From positions 1,612,001-1,676,000 of the forward strand of contig NZ_JBFUPW010000001.1 of assembly GCF_041360795.1 (NCBI RefSeq): a DNA stretch of 64,000 nt, in the 5' to 3' direction. Shown here in pieces: positions 1-8,345 of this stretch. This stretch comes from Arthrobacter_E sp041360795 (lineage in GTDB: Bacteria; Actinomycetota; Actinomycetes; Actinomycetales; Micrococcaceae). Within the stretch, counting starts at the first letter, position 1. Each line of letters opens with the position of its first letter. The position numbers were made by a program, and so were the translations under genes. A model generated the notes under the pieces. The model was not told the DNA's origin and did no database searches. It saw nothing but the letters and a program-made list of their open reading frames with translations.

Positions 1-243
1 GAACCGTTCGGCGTGGACGGCGGCGCGGTCCAGCATCGCCTGCGAGGAATCCACCCCGACCACCTGCGCCTCCGGCCAGCGCTCGGCGAGCGTCGCGGTC
101 AGATTGCCGGGGCCACACCCCAGATCGACCACGAGCCGGGGCGACTCGGCGTGGATCCTCTGGGTGAGGTCGAAGAAGGGGCGGTCCCGGTAGTCGCCGA
201 ATTTCACGTACGTCGCGGGGTCCCATTCCACGGTCGGGTGCAT
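1..243 (-). CDS. tam: Trans-aconitate 2-methyltransferase-like SAM methyltransferase, cut by the window edge
   Basis: Only the first 81 codons lie in the window; the gene runs off the left edge. The protein opens with WDPATYVKFGDYRDRPFFDL and continues into VVDLGCGPGNLT, the glycine-rich motif I of class I S-adenosylmethionine methyltransferases. The WDPxxYxxFxxxRxRPxxDL opening is typical of trans-aconitate 2-methyltransferase (Tam), which methylates trans-aconitate formed as a by-product of the citrate cycle. The ATG start is preceded by a GAAGGAG ribosome binding site. It is divergent from the helicase gene at 438. The family call is good; the exact substrate is inferred from the N-terminus only. 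Confidence 0.8.
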   Translation of the reverse strand, partial: MHPTVEWDPATYVKFGDYRDRPFFDLTQRIHAESPRLVVDLGCGPGNLTATLAERWPEAQVVGVDSSQAMLDRAAVHAERF

Positions 244-311
244 CGCTTCTCCTTCGCCGAAGAGCCCGCCGGACCGGCGTGAGGCAACTCTCAGTGCGAG
301 AGTACCCCACC

Positions 312-374
312 CGTTGTGTGCTCAGTTGTTGCGGGTGTCGTACGCGAACACCCGCAACAACTGAGCACACAACG
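312..374. repeat. 27-bp perfect inverted repeat with 9-nt spacer
   Basis: Bases 312-338 are exactly the reverse complement of 348-374, with a 9-nt spacer at 339-347. The arms include CTCAGTTGTTGCGGGTGT. The element lies in the divergent gap between the tam-like gene (starts at 243, leftward) and the helicase gene (starts at 438, rightward), so it lies downstream of neither gene and is not a conventional terminator for either. It ends about 50 bp before the probable helicase -10 hexamer. It could be an extragenic palindromic repeat, a large operator, or a cruciform-forming site. Confidence 0.9.
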
Positions 375-437
375 ACGAGCGGGCTCCCCACCCTCGCTCC
401 GCGTCGGGCGGGGCCCCTCGCCCGCTAGGCTGGGACG

Positions 438-2963
438 GTGAAGCTCCTTGACAGTCTCCCCTCCTCCGGCCGCCTGAACGATGACGATGTGTACACGGCC
501 TTCGTCGAGTGGGTCGAATCCCGGGGGCTGTCCCTCTACCCCGCGCAGGACGAGGCGGCTCTGGAGCTGGCGGGCGGCGCGAACGTCATCCTGGCGACGC
601 CGACGGGATCCGGGAAGTCGATGGTGGCCATCGCCGCGCATTTCTACGCGATGTCCCGCAGCGAACGCAGCTACTACACCGCCCCGATCAAGGCGCTGGT
701 CTCGGAGAAGTTCTTCGCGCTCTGCGACATCTTCGGCGCGGAGAACGTCGGCATGGTCACGGGCGACTCCTCGGTGAACGCCGACGCGCCCATCATCTGC
801 TGCACTGCGGAGATCCTGGCCAACGTCGCGCTCCGCGAAGGTTCAGAGGCCGAGCTCGGCGCCGTGATCATGGACGAGTTCCACTTCTACTCGGATCCCC
901 AGCGCGGCTGGGCCTGGCAGGTCCCGCTCCTGGAGCTGCCGCAGGCGCAGTTCCTGCTCATGTCCGCCACCCTGGGCGACGTCACACGCTTCGAGAAGGG
1001 CCTGACCGACCTCACCGGGCGCGCCTCCGTGACCGTGAGCTCCGCCGAACGGCCCATCCCGCTGCACTTCTACTACGGCATGAAACCCATGGCCGAAACC
1101 CTGGAAGAGCTGCTGGAGACCCGGCAGGTCCCTGTCTACGTGGTGCACTTCAGCCAGCTGGAAGCCATCGAGCGCGCGCAGAGCCTCATGAGCGTCAACA
1201 TGTGCACGCGCGAGGAGAAGGACAAGATCGCCGAGCTCATCGCGGGCTTCCGGTTCTCCGCGGGCTTCGGCAAGACCCTGAACCGTCTGGTCCGGCACGG
1301 GATCGGCGTGCATCACGCCGGTATGCTGCCCAAGTACCGCCGCTTGGTGGAGCAGCTCGCCCAGGCGGGTCTGCTCAAGGTCATCTGCGGCACGGACACG
1401 CTCGGCGTCGGCATCAACGTGCCCATCCGCACCGTCGTGCTCACCGCGCTCAGCAAGTTCGACGGCGTGCGCACCAGGCTCCTGAATGCGCGCGAGTTCC
1501 ACCAGATCGCCGGCCGTGCGGGCCGTGCCGGCTTCGACACCGCCGGGACGGTGGTGGTCCAGGCGCCGGAGCACACGATCGAGAACGCCAAGGCGATGGC
1601 CAAGGCCGTGGCGAAGTTCGGCGACGATCAGAAGAAGCTCCGTCAGGTGGTCAAGAAGAAGCCGCCGGAGGGTTTCGTCTCGTGGGGCGAGCCGACCTTC
1701 CAGCGCCTCGTCGCTTCCGTCCCGGAGCCGCTCTCGTCCAGTTTCACCATCACCCACGCCATGCTGCTGAACCTGCTGGAACGGCCGGGCGACCCGTTCG
1801 CGGCCACGCGGCACCTGCTGGAGTCCAATCACGAGCCCCGCAGCCGTCAGCTGGAGCTGATGCGCAAATCGCTCGGCATCTACCGCGAGCTGCTGGCCGC
1901 CGACGTCGTCGAACGGATCCCGGAGGCCGAACGCGGACCGGACGGGCGCACCGTGCGGCTCACCGTCCACCTGCAGGACAACTTCGCGCTCAACCAGCCG
2001 CTCTCCCCCTTCGCGCTGGCCGCACTGGACCTCCTGGACCCGGAGTCGCCGTCGTACGCCCTGGATGTCGTCTCGGTGATCGAATCCACGCTCGACAAGC
2101 CGCGCCAGATCCTCGCCGCCCAGCTGAAGAAGGCGAAGACGGACGCCGTCGCGGCGATGAAGGCCGAGGGGCTCGAGTACGAGCAGCGGATGAAGGCACT
2201 CGAAGAGGTCAGCTACCCTCAGCCGCTGGCCGAGCTGCTGCTCGAGGCGTTCGACACGTACCGACGTGCGGCCCCCTGGGTGGGTGACTTCGAGCTGACC
2301 CCGAAGTCGGTGGTCCGTGACATGTACGAACGGGCCATGAGTTTCGGTGAATTCGTGCAGTACTACGGTCTCGCGCGCAGCGAGGGCATCGTGCTGCGGT
2401 ATCTCAGTGATGCCATCAAGGCCCTGCGGCAGACGGTCCCCGCCGACGCCCTGCGGGAGGATCTGGAAGACCTGATCGCGTGGCTCGGCGAGCTGGTGCG
2501 ACAGGTCGACTCCAGCCTCCTGGACGAGTGGGAGGAGCTGAGCAATCCCCACGACCACACCGAGGATCCGCTCCTGCCGCCCGCGCCGCCCCGGCTGACG
2601 GACAATGTCCGCGCGTTCCGGGTCATGGTCCGCAACGAGATGTTCCGGCGCGTGGAACTGTTCGCGGACGAGGACTCGCGCGCCCTGGCTGAGCTCGACG
2701 GCGACGCCGGCTGGCACTCCGACCGCTGGGAGGACGTGCTGGACGACTACTTCGACGAGCACGACGACATCAGCACGGGCGCCGACGCTCGCGGACCCCA
2801 GCTGCTTCTCATCACCGAGCGCCGTGACCGGTGGGACGTGCGCCAGATCTTCGCCGATCCGGCGGGGAACCATGACTGGGGCATCTCCGCGGTGGTGGAC
2901 CTGGCGGCCTCGGACGAAGCGGGCAGCGCCGTGATCAAGGTCGTGGACGTGAACCGGCTCTGA
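438..2963 (+). CDS. DEAD/DEAH-box superfamily 2 RNA/DNA helicase
   Basis: 841 aa. The ordered motifs of superfamily 2 helicases are visible: motif I ATPTGSGKS at residues 53-61, a DEFH form of motif II (MDEFHFYSD), motif III SATLGD, and GVHHAGML and QIAGRAGRAG (motif VI) in the second RecA-like domain. The long C-terminal half matches the architecture of actinobacterial DUF3516-type helicases, which are Ski2/Mtr4-like by motif order. The GTG start is supported by a TAGGCT hexamer at 426-431 ending 6 nt upstream with no Shine-Dalgarno, so the transcript is probably leaderless. The substrate (RNA or DNA) cannot be decided from sequence. The GNAT gene follows after 31 bp. Confidence 0.9.
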   Translation: MKLLDSLPSSGRLNDDDVYTAFVEWVESRGLSLYPAQDEAALELAGGANVILATPTGSGKSMVAIAAHFYAMSRSERSYYTAPIKALVSEKFFALCDIFGAENVGMVTGDSSVNADAPIICCTAEILANVALREGSEAELGAVIMDEFHFYSDPQRGWAWQVPLLELPQAQFLLMSATLGDVTRFEKGLTDLTGRASVTVSSAERPIPLHFYYGMKPMAETLEELLETRQVPVYVVHFSQLEAIERAQSLMSVNMCTREEKDKIAELIAGFRFSAGFGKTLNRLVRHGIGVHHAGMLPKYRRLVEQLAQAGLLKVICGTDTLGVGINVPIRTVVLTALSKFDGVRTRLLNAREFHQIAGRAGRAGFDTAGTVVVQAPEHTIENAKAMAKAVAKFGDDQKKLRQVVKKKPPEGFVSWGEPTFQRLVASVPEPLSSSFTITHAMLLNLLERPGDPFAATRHLLESNHEPRSRQLELMRKSLGIYRELLAADVVERIPEAERGPDGRTVRLTVHLQDNFALNQPLSPFALAALDLLDPESPSYALDVVSVIESTLDKPRQILAAQLKKAKTDAVAAMKAEGLEYEQRMKALEEVSYPQPLAELLLEAFDTYRRAAPWVGDFELTPKSVVRDMYERAMSFGEFVQYYGLARSEGIVLRYLSDAIKALRQTVPADALREDLEDLIAWLGELVRQVDSSLLDEWEELSNPHDHTEDPLLPPAPPRLTDNVRAFRVMVRNEMFRRVELFADEDSRALAELDGDAGWHSDRWEDVLDDYFDEHDDISTGADARGPQLLLITERRDRWDVRQIFADPAGNHDWGISAVVDLAASDEAGSAVIKVVDVNRL

Positions 2964-2994
2964 GTGGTCCGGCCGCACGGCTAAGCTGAAATCC

Positions 2995-3498
2995 ATGAGC
3001 CGCATCAGAGAAGCCACCCGTGCAGACGTCCGTGACATCCACCAGATGATCGTGGACCTGGCCGTTTACGAGAAGGAGCCGGACGCCGTCCGCAACACGC
3101 CGGAGGAGCTGGAGAAGCACCTCTTCGACGGCCACCCCGCCATCTACGCCGCGATCGCGGAGGACGACCTCGGCCGGACCCGCGGTTTCGCGCTCTGGTT
3201 CCTGAATTACTCCACGTGGGAAGGCGTCCACGGCATCTACCTGGAGGACCTTTACGTGAAGCCGGAGGCCCGGGGTGAGGGCCATGGCAAGGCACTGCTC
3301 ACGCACCTGGCCTCGCTCGCGGTGGAACGCGGTTATGCCCGCGTGGAGTGGAGCGTCCTGGACTGGAATGAGCCGTCCATCCGGTTCTACCGCTCTCTCG
3401 GCGCCGTCCCCATGGACGGCTGGTCGACCTTCCGCCTCACGGGCGAGGCGCTGCAGGCCGTCGGGACCGGTGAGGGCGCGTCGGCGGTGACCGCATGA
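2995..3498 (+). CDS. GNAT family N-acetyltransferase
   Basis: 167 aa, a single GNAT domain. The acetyl-CoA pyrophosphate-binding motif A is seen as LYVKPEARGEGHGKALL (R-x-x-G-x-G/A), followed by WSVLDWNEPSIRFYRSLGA, the usual motif B. The length and the YLEDLYV strand resemble the diamine (spermidine/spermine-type) N-acetyltransferase branch, but the substrate is not established. A TAAGCT hexamer ends 7 nt before the ATG, suggesting a leaderless mRNA. The stop codon overlaps the start of the next gene by 4 bp (ATGA), so the two are translationally coupled. Confidence 0.87.
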   Translation: MSRIREATRADVRDIHQMIVDLAVYEKEPDAVRNTPEELEKHLFDGHPAIYAAIAEDDLGRTRGFALWFLNYSTWEGVHGIYLEDLYVKPEARGEGHGKALLTHLASLAVERGYARVEWSVLDWNEPSIRFYRSLGAVPMDGWSTFRLTGEALQAVGTGEGASAVTA

Positions 3499-4820
3499 CA
3501 CCCGTCGCCGATCACCGCGAAGGCGAGGTCCACGAGTTCCGCGGTGTCCGGACCGCCGATCACTTCTTCACGGTGCCGCTGCGCCCGACGGAGCCCGAAG
3601 GCGAGACTCTGGAGGTCTTCGCCCGCGAGTACGGCCCGGCCGGTCTGAGCGACGACCAGCGGAGCGGACTTCCGTGGCTGCTGTTCTTCCAGGGCGGTCC
3701 CGGCTTCCCCGGCAACCGCTGGACGGCCCTGAGCGGCTGGGCCAAGGCGGCCACCGAGCACTTCCGCGTCCTCATGCTGGACCAGCGCGGCACGGGCCTC
3801 TCCTCTCCGGTGGAGGCGGCGACGCTCGCCGGCCGCGGCGACGCGGCCGCTCAGGCGGAGTACCTGACCCATTTCCGCCATGACTCCATCGTGGCCGACG
3901 CCGAGGCGATCCGTGAGGCGCTCGGCATCGAGCGCTGGAGCATCTTCGGCCAGAGCTTCGGCGGGTGGTGCTCCCTGGCGTACCTCTCGCTCGCTCCGGC
4001 AGCGCTCCGCGAGGTGCTCATCACCGGCGGCCTCGCACCCCTGCAGGGCTCACCGGACCGTGTCTACCGCGCGACCTACGCCCGGATGGAGGCACGCAAC
4101 CGCGAGTACTTCGGCTGGTATCCGGAGGACCGCGCCCTGGTGAACAGGATCGCCGCGCATCTCCGCGAGATCCCCGAGTTCCTGCCTCGCGGTGACCGGC
4201 TCACGGTGGAGCGCTTCCAGATGCTCGGCATGTACCTGGGCGGCAACACCCGGGTCGACTCCCTGCACTACCTCCTGGAGAAGGCCTTCATCCAGACCCC
4301 CGACGGGGAACGGCTCTCCCAGTGGTTCCTGGCCCAGCTGCCGGCCTACCTGGACTTCGCCCCGAACCCGCTGTACGCGGTGATCCACGAGTCGATCTAC
4401 GCCCAGGAGGCGGCGACGGACTGGTCCTCCTGGCGGGTGCTGCGGGAGTTCCCGCAGTTCTCCCCCGAAGCTGAAGACATCCTCCTCACGGGTGAGATGA
4501 TCCAGCCCTGGCTGTTCGAACAGGACCCGACCCTGCGGCCCCTCACCGAGGTCGCCGAGATCGTGGCCGCCAAGCAGGACTGGCCGCGCGTCTTCGACCT
4601 GGACGTCCTCGCGACCAACACGGTCCCCGTGGCAGCCGCCGTCTACGCGGACGACGTCTTCGTGGACCGGGAGCTCTCCCTCGAGACGGCCGCCTCCGTC
4701 CGCGGGCTGAAGACCTGGGTCACGCCGGACTTCCACCATGACGGGATCGCCGACGACGGCGAGGCCATCTTCCGCCGCCTCCTCACCATGGCGCGAGGCG
4801 GGGACGTCGCGGACGCCTGA
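3495..4820 (+). CDS. Alpha/beta hydrolase, proline iminopeptidase-like
   Basis: 441 aa. The N-terminal half shows LFFQGGPGFPG (the HGGPG oxyanion-hole motif of the family, with Q in place of H), LMLDQRGTGLSSP (the DQRGxGxS signature of proline iminopeptidases), and the nucleophile elbow GQSFGGW. A histidine in the C-terminal FHHDGI is a candidate catalytic base. These features place it in the S33 peptidase-like alpha/beta hydrolases, which remove N-terminal proline or other residues from small peptides. It is coupled to the preceding GNAT gene by a 4-bp overlap and closed by a strong bidirectional hairpin. Substrate specificity is inferred from family motifs only. Confidence 0.87.
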   Translation: MTPVADHREGEVHEFRGVRTADHFFTVPLRPTEPEGETLEVFAREYGPAGLSDDQRSGLPWLLFFQGGPGFPGNRWTALSGWAKAATEHFRVLMLDQRGTGLSSPVEAATLAGRGDAAAQAEYLTHFRHDSIVADAEAIREALGIERWSIFGQSFGGWCSLAYLSLAPAALREVLITGGLAPLQGSPDRVYRATYARMEARNREYFGWYPEDRALVNRIAAHLREIPEFLPRGDRLTVERFQMLGMYLGGNTRVDSLHYLLEKAFIQTPDGERLSQWFLAQLPAYLDFAPNPLYAVIHESIYAQEAATDWSSWRVLREFPQFSPEAEDILLTGEMIQPWLFEQDPTLRPLTEVAEIVAAKQDWPRVFDLDVLATNTVPVAAAVYADDVFVDRELSLETAASVRGLKTWVTPDFHHDGIADDGEAIFRRLLTMARGGDVADA

Positions 4821-4839
4821 CGCGGGCCTCCCCCGGACA

Positions 4840-4883
4840 CGACGACGCCGGGCGGCAGCTTTCGCTGCCGCCCGGCGTCGTCG
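4840..4883. terminator. Bidirectional terminator hairpin
   Basis: 20-bp perfect stem (4840-4859 with 4864-4883) and a TTTC loop, placed between the convergent ends of the hydrolase (+) and terC (-). Confidence 0.88.
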
Positions 4884-4912
4884 TTCAGTCAGGAGGCGTT
4901 CCCCCGGCAGTG

Positions 4913-6040
4913 TCAGCGCTGTTCGGGCGCCTTGCCGGGTTCCACCGGCTCACCGGCCTCGGCCTGTGCCACAGCCTGTGCCTCGGCTTCGCGACGGGCC
5001 ACGACCTCCTGCTGGTGCGCCACGCGCTCGGCCGTGCGGCTGATCTGGTGCTCGGTCGCCTCACGGCCCTCGCGCTTCTTCGAGACCGCCAGGCTGGCGA
5101 CCACGGCCAGGACGATGGTGCCGAGGATGAAGATCAACGAGAACGACGTGGGAATGTCCGGGGCCCACTCGATGTGCTGGCCGCCGTTGATGAACGGCAG
5201 TTCGTTCTCATGCATGGCGTGGAAGATCAGCTTGAAGCCGATGAAGGCCAGGATGATCGACAGCGCGTGCTTGAGGTAGATGAGCCGTTCCATGAGACCA
5301 CCCAGCAGGAAGTACAGCTGGCGCAGACCCATGAGGGCGAAGATGTTGGCCGTGAACACGATGAACGGGCTCTTCGTCAGGCCGAAGATCGCGGGGATGG
5401 AATCCAGGGCGAAGATCAGGTCCGTCATGCCGAGGGTCAGGAACACCAGGAGCATCGGGGTGAAGAGACGCTTGCCGTTGATCTTGACGGTGGCCTTGCC
5501 GCCGTTGAACTCGTTGTGCATCGGGAGGATCTTGGAGAACCAGCGGACCAGCCGGTTGTCGCCGCCGTCCTCGTCGTCCTCGCTGTCGTCCTTGGCCTGG
5601 TTGTAGGCGGTCCAGAGGAGGAAGGCGCCGAAGATGTAGAACACCCAGGAGAACTGCTCGATGATCACGGCGCCCAGCAGAATGAAGATGCCACGCAGGA
5701 CGAGCGCGATGATGATGCCCACCATGAGGGCTTCCTGCTGGTACTTCCGAGGCACCGAGAAGCGCGCCATGATGATGATGAAGACGAACAGGTTGTCGAT
5801 GCTCAGGCTGTATTCGGTGACCCAGCCGGCCACGAACTGACTGCCGTACTCGGGGCCGGTGAACGCGAACATCAGTCCGGCGAACACGAGGGCGAGCGTC
5901 ACGTAGAAGCCGACCCAGAGACCGGCCTCCTTCATGGAGGGTTCGTGGGGCCGCTTGAGGACCATCAGGAGATCGACGAGGAGGACGATGCCGAGGACCA
6001 CGAAGGATCCGACCTCAAACCAGAGGGGAAGATCAGGCAC
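4913..6040 (-). CDS. terC: TerC family integral membrane protein, probable Mn2+ exporter
   Basis: 375 aa with about nine hydrophobic segments. The TerC signatures are present: YSLSIDNLFVFI near residue 78 and LIFALDSIPAIFG in the second half, whose acidic residues probably bind metal. Residues from about 335 onward form a charged cytoplasmic tail rich in Glu and Ala. TerC/Alx proteins have been linked to manganese export and metallation of exported enzymes. The leader carries a yybP-ykoY riboswitch, which supports a manganese role here. The start is GTG with AAAGG upstream. It shares a bidirectional terminator with the hydrolase on its left. Confidence 0.92.
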   Translation of the reverse strand: MPDLPLWFEVGSFVVLGIVLLVDLLMVLKRPHEPSMKEAGLWVGFYVTLALVFAGLMFAFTGPEYGSQFVAGWVTEYSLSIDNLFVFIIIMARFSVPRKYQQEALMVGIIIALVLRGIFILLGAVIIEQFSWVFYIFGAFLLWTAYNQAKDDSEDDEDGGDNRLVRWFSKILPMHNEFNGGKATVKINGKRLFTPMLLVFLTLGMTDLIFALDSIPAIFGLTKSPFIVFTANIFALMGLRQLYFLLGGLMERLIYLKHALSIILAFIGFKLIFHAMHENELPFINGGQHIEWAPDIPTSFSLIFILGTIVLAVVASLAVSKKREGREATEHQISRTAERVAHQQEVVARREAEAQAVAQAEAGEPVEPGKAPEQR

Positions 6041-6065
6041 GGGAGACCTTTCAGAGGGTATGAAC

Positions 6066-6170
6066 CATTGCCATAAGTCTCTCCGGGCCTGACGAACAGG
6101 TCCTGCCCAGCCCGGCGAAGCGCCATTGCCTCACGTGTTGACGGACTGAGCACACGGGATACTCCCCTAC
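6066..6170 (-). promoter_or_regulatory. yybP-ykoY (Mn2+-sensing) riboswitch in the terC leader
   Basis: Read on the minus strand, the leader contains GGGGAGUAUCCC (6167-6156), then CGUCAACAC (6143-6135), a GC-rich variable stem, and GGAGAGACUUAUGGC (6084-6070). These match the conserved first loop, the UCA/AC element and the GAGAGAC loop of the yybP-ykoY family (RF00080), which binds Mn2+ and usually controls TerC or MntP exporters. A TAGAAT -10 hexamer (plus strand 6180-6185) lies just upstream. The edges are approximate. The identification rests on motif recognition, not a covariance search. Confidence 0.83.
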
Positions 6171-6228
6171 TCGGGAATCATTCTATCCCACGAGGCGGTC
6201 CCGGCGGGACTGTCCCTTCACGGCCTGC

Positions 6229-8325
6229 CTACGCGTGACCTGCCGCCTGCATCTGGCGAAGCTCCTTCTTCAGATCGCCCACCTCGTCACGGAGGCGGGC
6301 GGCGAGCTCGAACTGCAGCTCGGCCGCAGCGGCGTGCATCTGTTCGGTCATCTGCTCGATCAGGCCCACCAGCTCCGTGGCGGGCGCGGCCGCCAGGCCG
6401 TCCCTGCGCACCGTGGCACTGGCCTTCTCCGCGGCCGCCTTGGAGCCCTTGCCGTTGCGCTTGGCCCCGGCCAGGAGTTCCTGGGTGTCCGCGTCCTCGC
6501 GGGCCAGCTGGTCCGTGATGTCCGCGATCTTCTTCCGCAGCGGCTGCGGATCGACGCCGTGCTCCTTGTTGTACGCCACCTGGATCTCACGACGGCGGTT
6601 GGTCTCCTCGATGGCCAGGGCCATCGAGTCCGTAATCCGGTCCGCGTACATGTGGACCTGGCCCGAGACATTTCGGGCCGCACGGCCGATGGTCTGGATC
6701 AGCGACGTGGAGGAGCGCAGGAAGCCTTCCTTGTCCGCATCGAGGATCGCGACCAGCGAGACCTCGGGAAGGTCAAGGCCTTCGCGGAGCAGGTTGATGC
6801 CGACCAGCACGTCGAAGACACCCAGACGCAGCTCCCGCAGCAGCTCCACACGGCGCAGCGTGTCCACATCCGAGTGGAGGTACTGGACCTTCACACCGTG
6901 GCTGAGCAGGTATTCGGTGAGATCCTCGGCCATGCGCTTGGTCAGGGTGGTCACCAGGACACGTTCGTCCTTGTCCACGCGCGTGCGGATCTCCCCCAGG
7001 AGATCGTCGATCTGGCCCTTGGTGGGTTTGACCACGATCTCCGGGTCCACCAGACCGGTCGGCCGGATGATCTGCTGCACCACGCCGTCGGACTTTCCGA
7101 GCTCGTATTTGCCGGGGGTGGCGGAGAGGTAGACGGTCTGCCCGACGCGCTCCAGGAACTCGTCCCATTTCAGCGGCCGGTTGTCCATGGCGGACGGCAG
7201 GCGGAAACCATGCTCCACGAGGGTCCGCTTCCGGCTCGCGTCGCCCTCGTACATGGCGCCGATCTGCGGCACCGTGACGTGTGATTCGTCGATCACGAGC
7301 AGGAAGTCGTCCGGGAAGTAGTCCAGGAGACAGTGCGGGGCCGAGCCGGCCTCGCGGCCGTCGATGTGGCGGGAGTAGTTCTCGATGCCGTTGCAGAAGC
7401 CCATCTGCTGCATCATCTCGAGGTCGTACGTGGTGCGCATGCGCAGACGCTGCGCCTCCACGAGCTTGTTCTGCGCTTCGAAGGTGGACAGCCGCGAGGC
7501 CAGCTCGTCTTCGATGGTCTTGATGGCGCGGGACATCCGCTCCGGACCCGCCACATAGTGCGACGCCGGGAAGACGTACATCTCGTCCTCTTCGCGGACG
7601 ATCTCGCCGGTCACGGGATGCAGAGTGTAGATGTTCTCCACCTCGTCCCCGAAGAACTCGATCCGCAGGGCGAGCTCCTCGTACATGGGGATGATCTCGA
7701 CGGTGTCGCCCCGCACCCGGAAGGTGCCGCGGTGGAAGTCGATGTCGTTGCGGGCGTACTGCATGGCGACGAACCGCCGGAGCAGGTCATCCCGGTTGAT
7801 CTGCATGCCCTTGCGCAGGGTGACCATGCCGGCGATGTACTCCTCCGGCGTGCCCAGACCGTAGATGCAGGAGACCGTGGCCACCACGACCACGTCGCGG
7901 CGCGTCAGCAGCGCGTTCGTGGCGGAGTGCCGGAGCCGCTCCACCTCTTCGTTGATAGAGGAGTCCTTTTCGATGAAGGTGTCCGTCTGTGGGACGTAGG
8001 CTTCCGGCTGGTAGTAGTCGTAGTACGAGACGAAGTACTCGACGGCGTTGTTCGGCAGCAGCTCCCGGAACTCGTTGGCGAGCTGGGCGGCCAGCGTCTT
8101 GTTCTGCACCAGGACGAGCGTGGGGCGCTGGACCTGTTCGATCAGCCAGGCGGTGGTCGCGCTCTTGCCGGTGCCGGTAGCGCCGAGCAGCACGATGTCC
8201 TTCTCACCATTGGTGATGCGTTCCGTCAGCTCCGCGATGGCGGTGGGCTGATCCCCGGCGGGCTGGTATTCACTGACGACCTCGAAAGGCGCCACGACGC
8301 GGTTGATCTCCTGGGCGAGGCTCAT
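6229..8325 (-). CDS. uvrB: Excinuclease ABC subunit UvrB
   Basis: 698 aa, close to the family length. UvrB is the damage-verifying helicase-like subunit of nucleotide excision repair. Visible features are Walker A GATGTGKS (residues 48-55), the beta-hairpin region YYDYYQPEAYVPQTDTFIEK that clamps DNA, the DEXX box VIDESH, motif VI QTIGRAARN, and the C-terminal UVR motif (LQFELAARLRDEVGDLKKEL) that contacts UvrC and UvrA. The start is ATG; a TACATT hexamer ends 6 nt upstream with no Shine-Dalgarno, so it is probably leaderless. A near-consensus LexA box overlaps this promoter. coaE lies 20 bp upstream on the same strand. Confidence 0.97.
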   Translation of the reverse strand: MSLAQEINRVVAPFEVVSEYQPAGDQPTAIAELTERITNGEKDIVLLGATGTGKSATTAWLIEQVQRPTLVLVQNKTLAAQLANEFRELLPNNAVEYFVSYYDYYQPEAYVPQTDTFIEKDSSINEEVERLRHSATNALLTRRDVVVVATVSCIYGLGTPEEYIAGMVTLRKGMQINRDDLLRRFVAMQYARNDIDFHRGTFRVRGDTVEIIPMYEELALRIEFFGDEVENIYTLHPVTGEIVREEDEMYVFPASHYVAGPERMSRAIKTIEDELASRLSTFEAQNKLVEAQRLRMRTTYDLEMMQQMGFCNGIENYSRHIDGREAGSAPHCLLDYFPDDFLLVIDESHVTVPQIGAMYEGDASRKRTLVEHGFRLPSAMDNRPLKWDEFLERVGQTVYLSATPGKYELGKSDGVVQQIIRPTGLVDPEIVVKPTKGQIDDLLGEIRTRVDKDERVLVTTLTKRMAEDLTEYLLSHGVKVQYLHSDVDTLRRVELLRELRLGVFDVLVGINLLREGLDLPEVSLVAILDADKEGFLRSSTSLIQTIGRAARNVSGQVHMYADRITDSMALAIEETNRRREIQVAYNKEHGVDPQPLRKKIADITDQLAREDADTQELLAGAKRNGKGSKAAAEKASATVRRDGLAAAPATELVGLIEQMTEQMHAAAAELQFELAARLRDEVGDLKKELRQMQAAGHA

Positions 8326-8326
8326 A

Positions 8327-8338
8327 GAACAAATGTAC
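8327..8338. promoter_or_regulatory. Near-consensus LexA (SOS) box at the uvrB promoter
   Basis: GAAC-AAAT-GTAC matches the Gram-positive/actinobacterial SOS box GAAC-N4-GTTC at seven of eight fixed positions. It overlaps the putative uvrB -10 hexamer (8332-8337), where LexA binding would block transcription. uvrB is an SOS gene in many bacteria. Assignment is by pattern only. Confidence 0.55.
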
Positions 8339-8345
8339 TACTCGC

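Noticed and set aside
438..2963. Helicase as part of a CRISPR (Cas3) or restriction system
   Set aside because: No HD nuclease domain, no methylase or cas neighbours; the motif set fits Ski2/Mtr4-like DUF3516 helicases.
843..3038. 731-codon open frame on the minus strand across the helicase gene
   Set aside because: It is antisense to a clear helicase, has no recognisable domain and has the His/Arg/Val/Gly bias expected from the mirror frame of GC-rich codons.
6146..6155. CTGAGCACAC shared with the arm of the 312-374 palindrome
   Set aside because: The 10-bp match lies in the riboswitch aptamer and is not flanked by further similarity; it is most likely chance.
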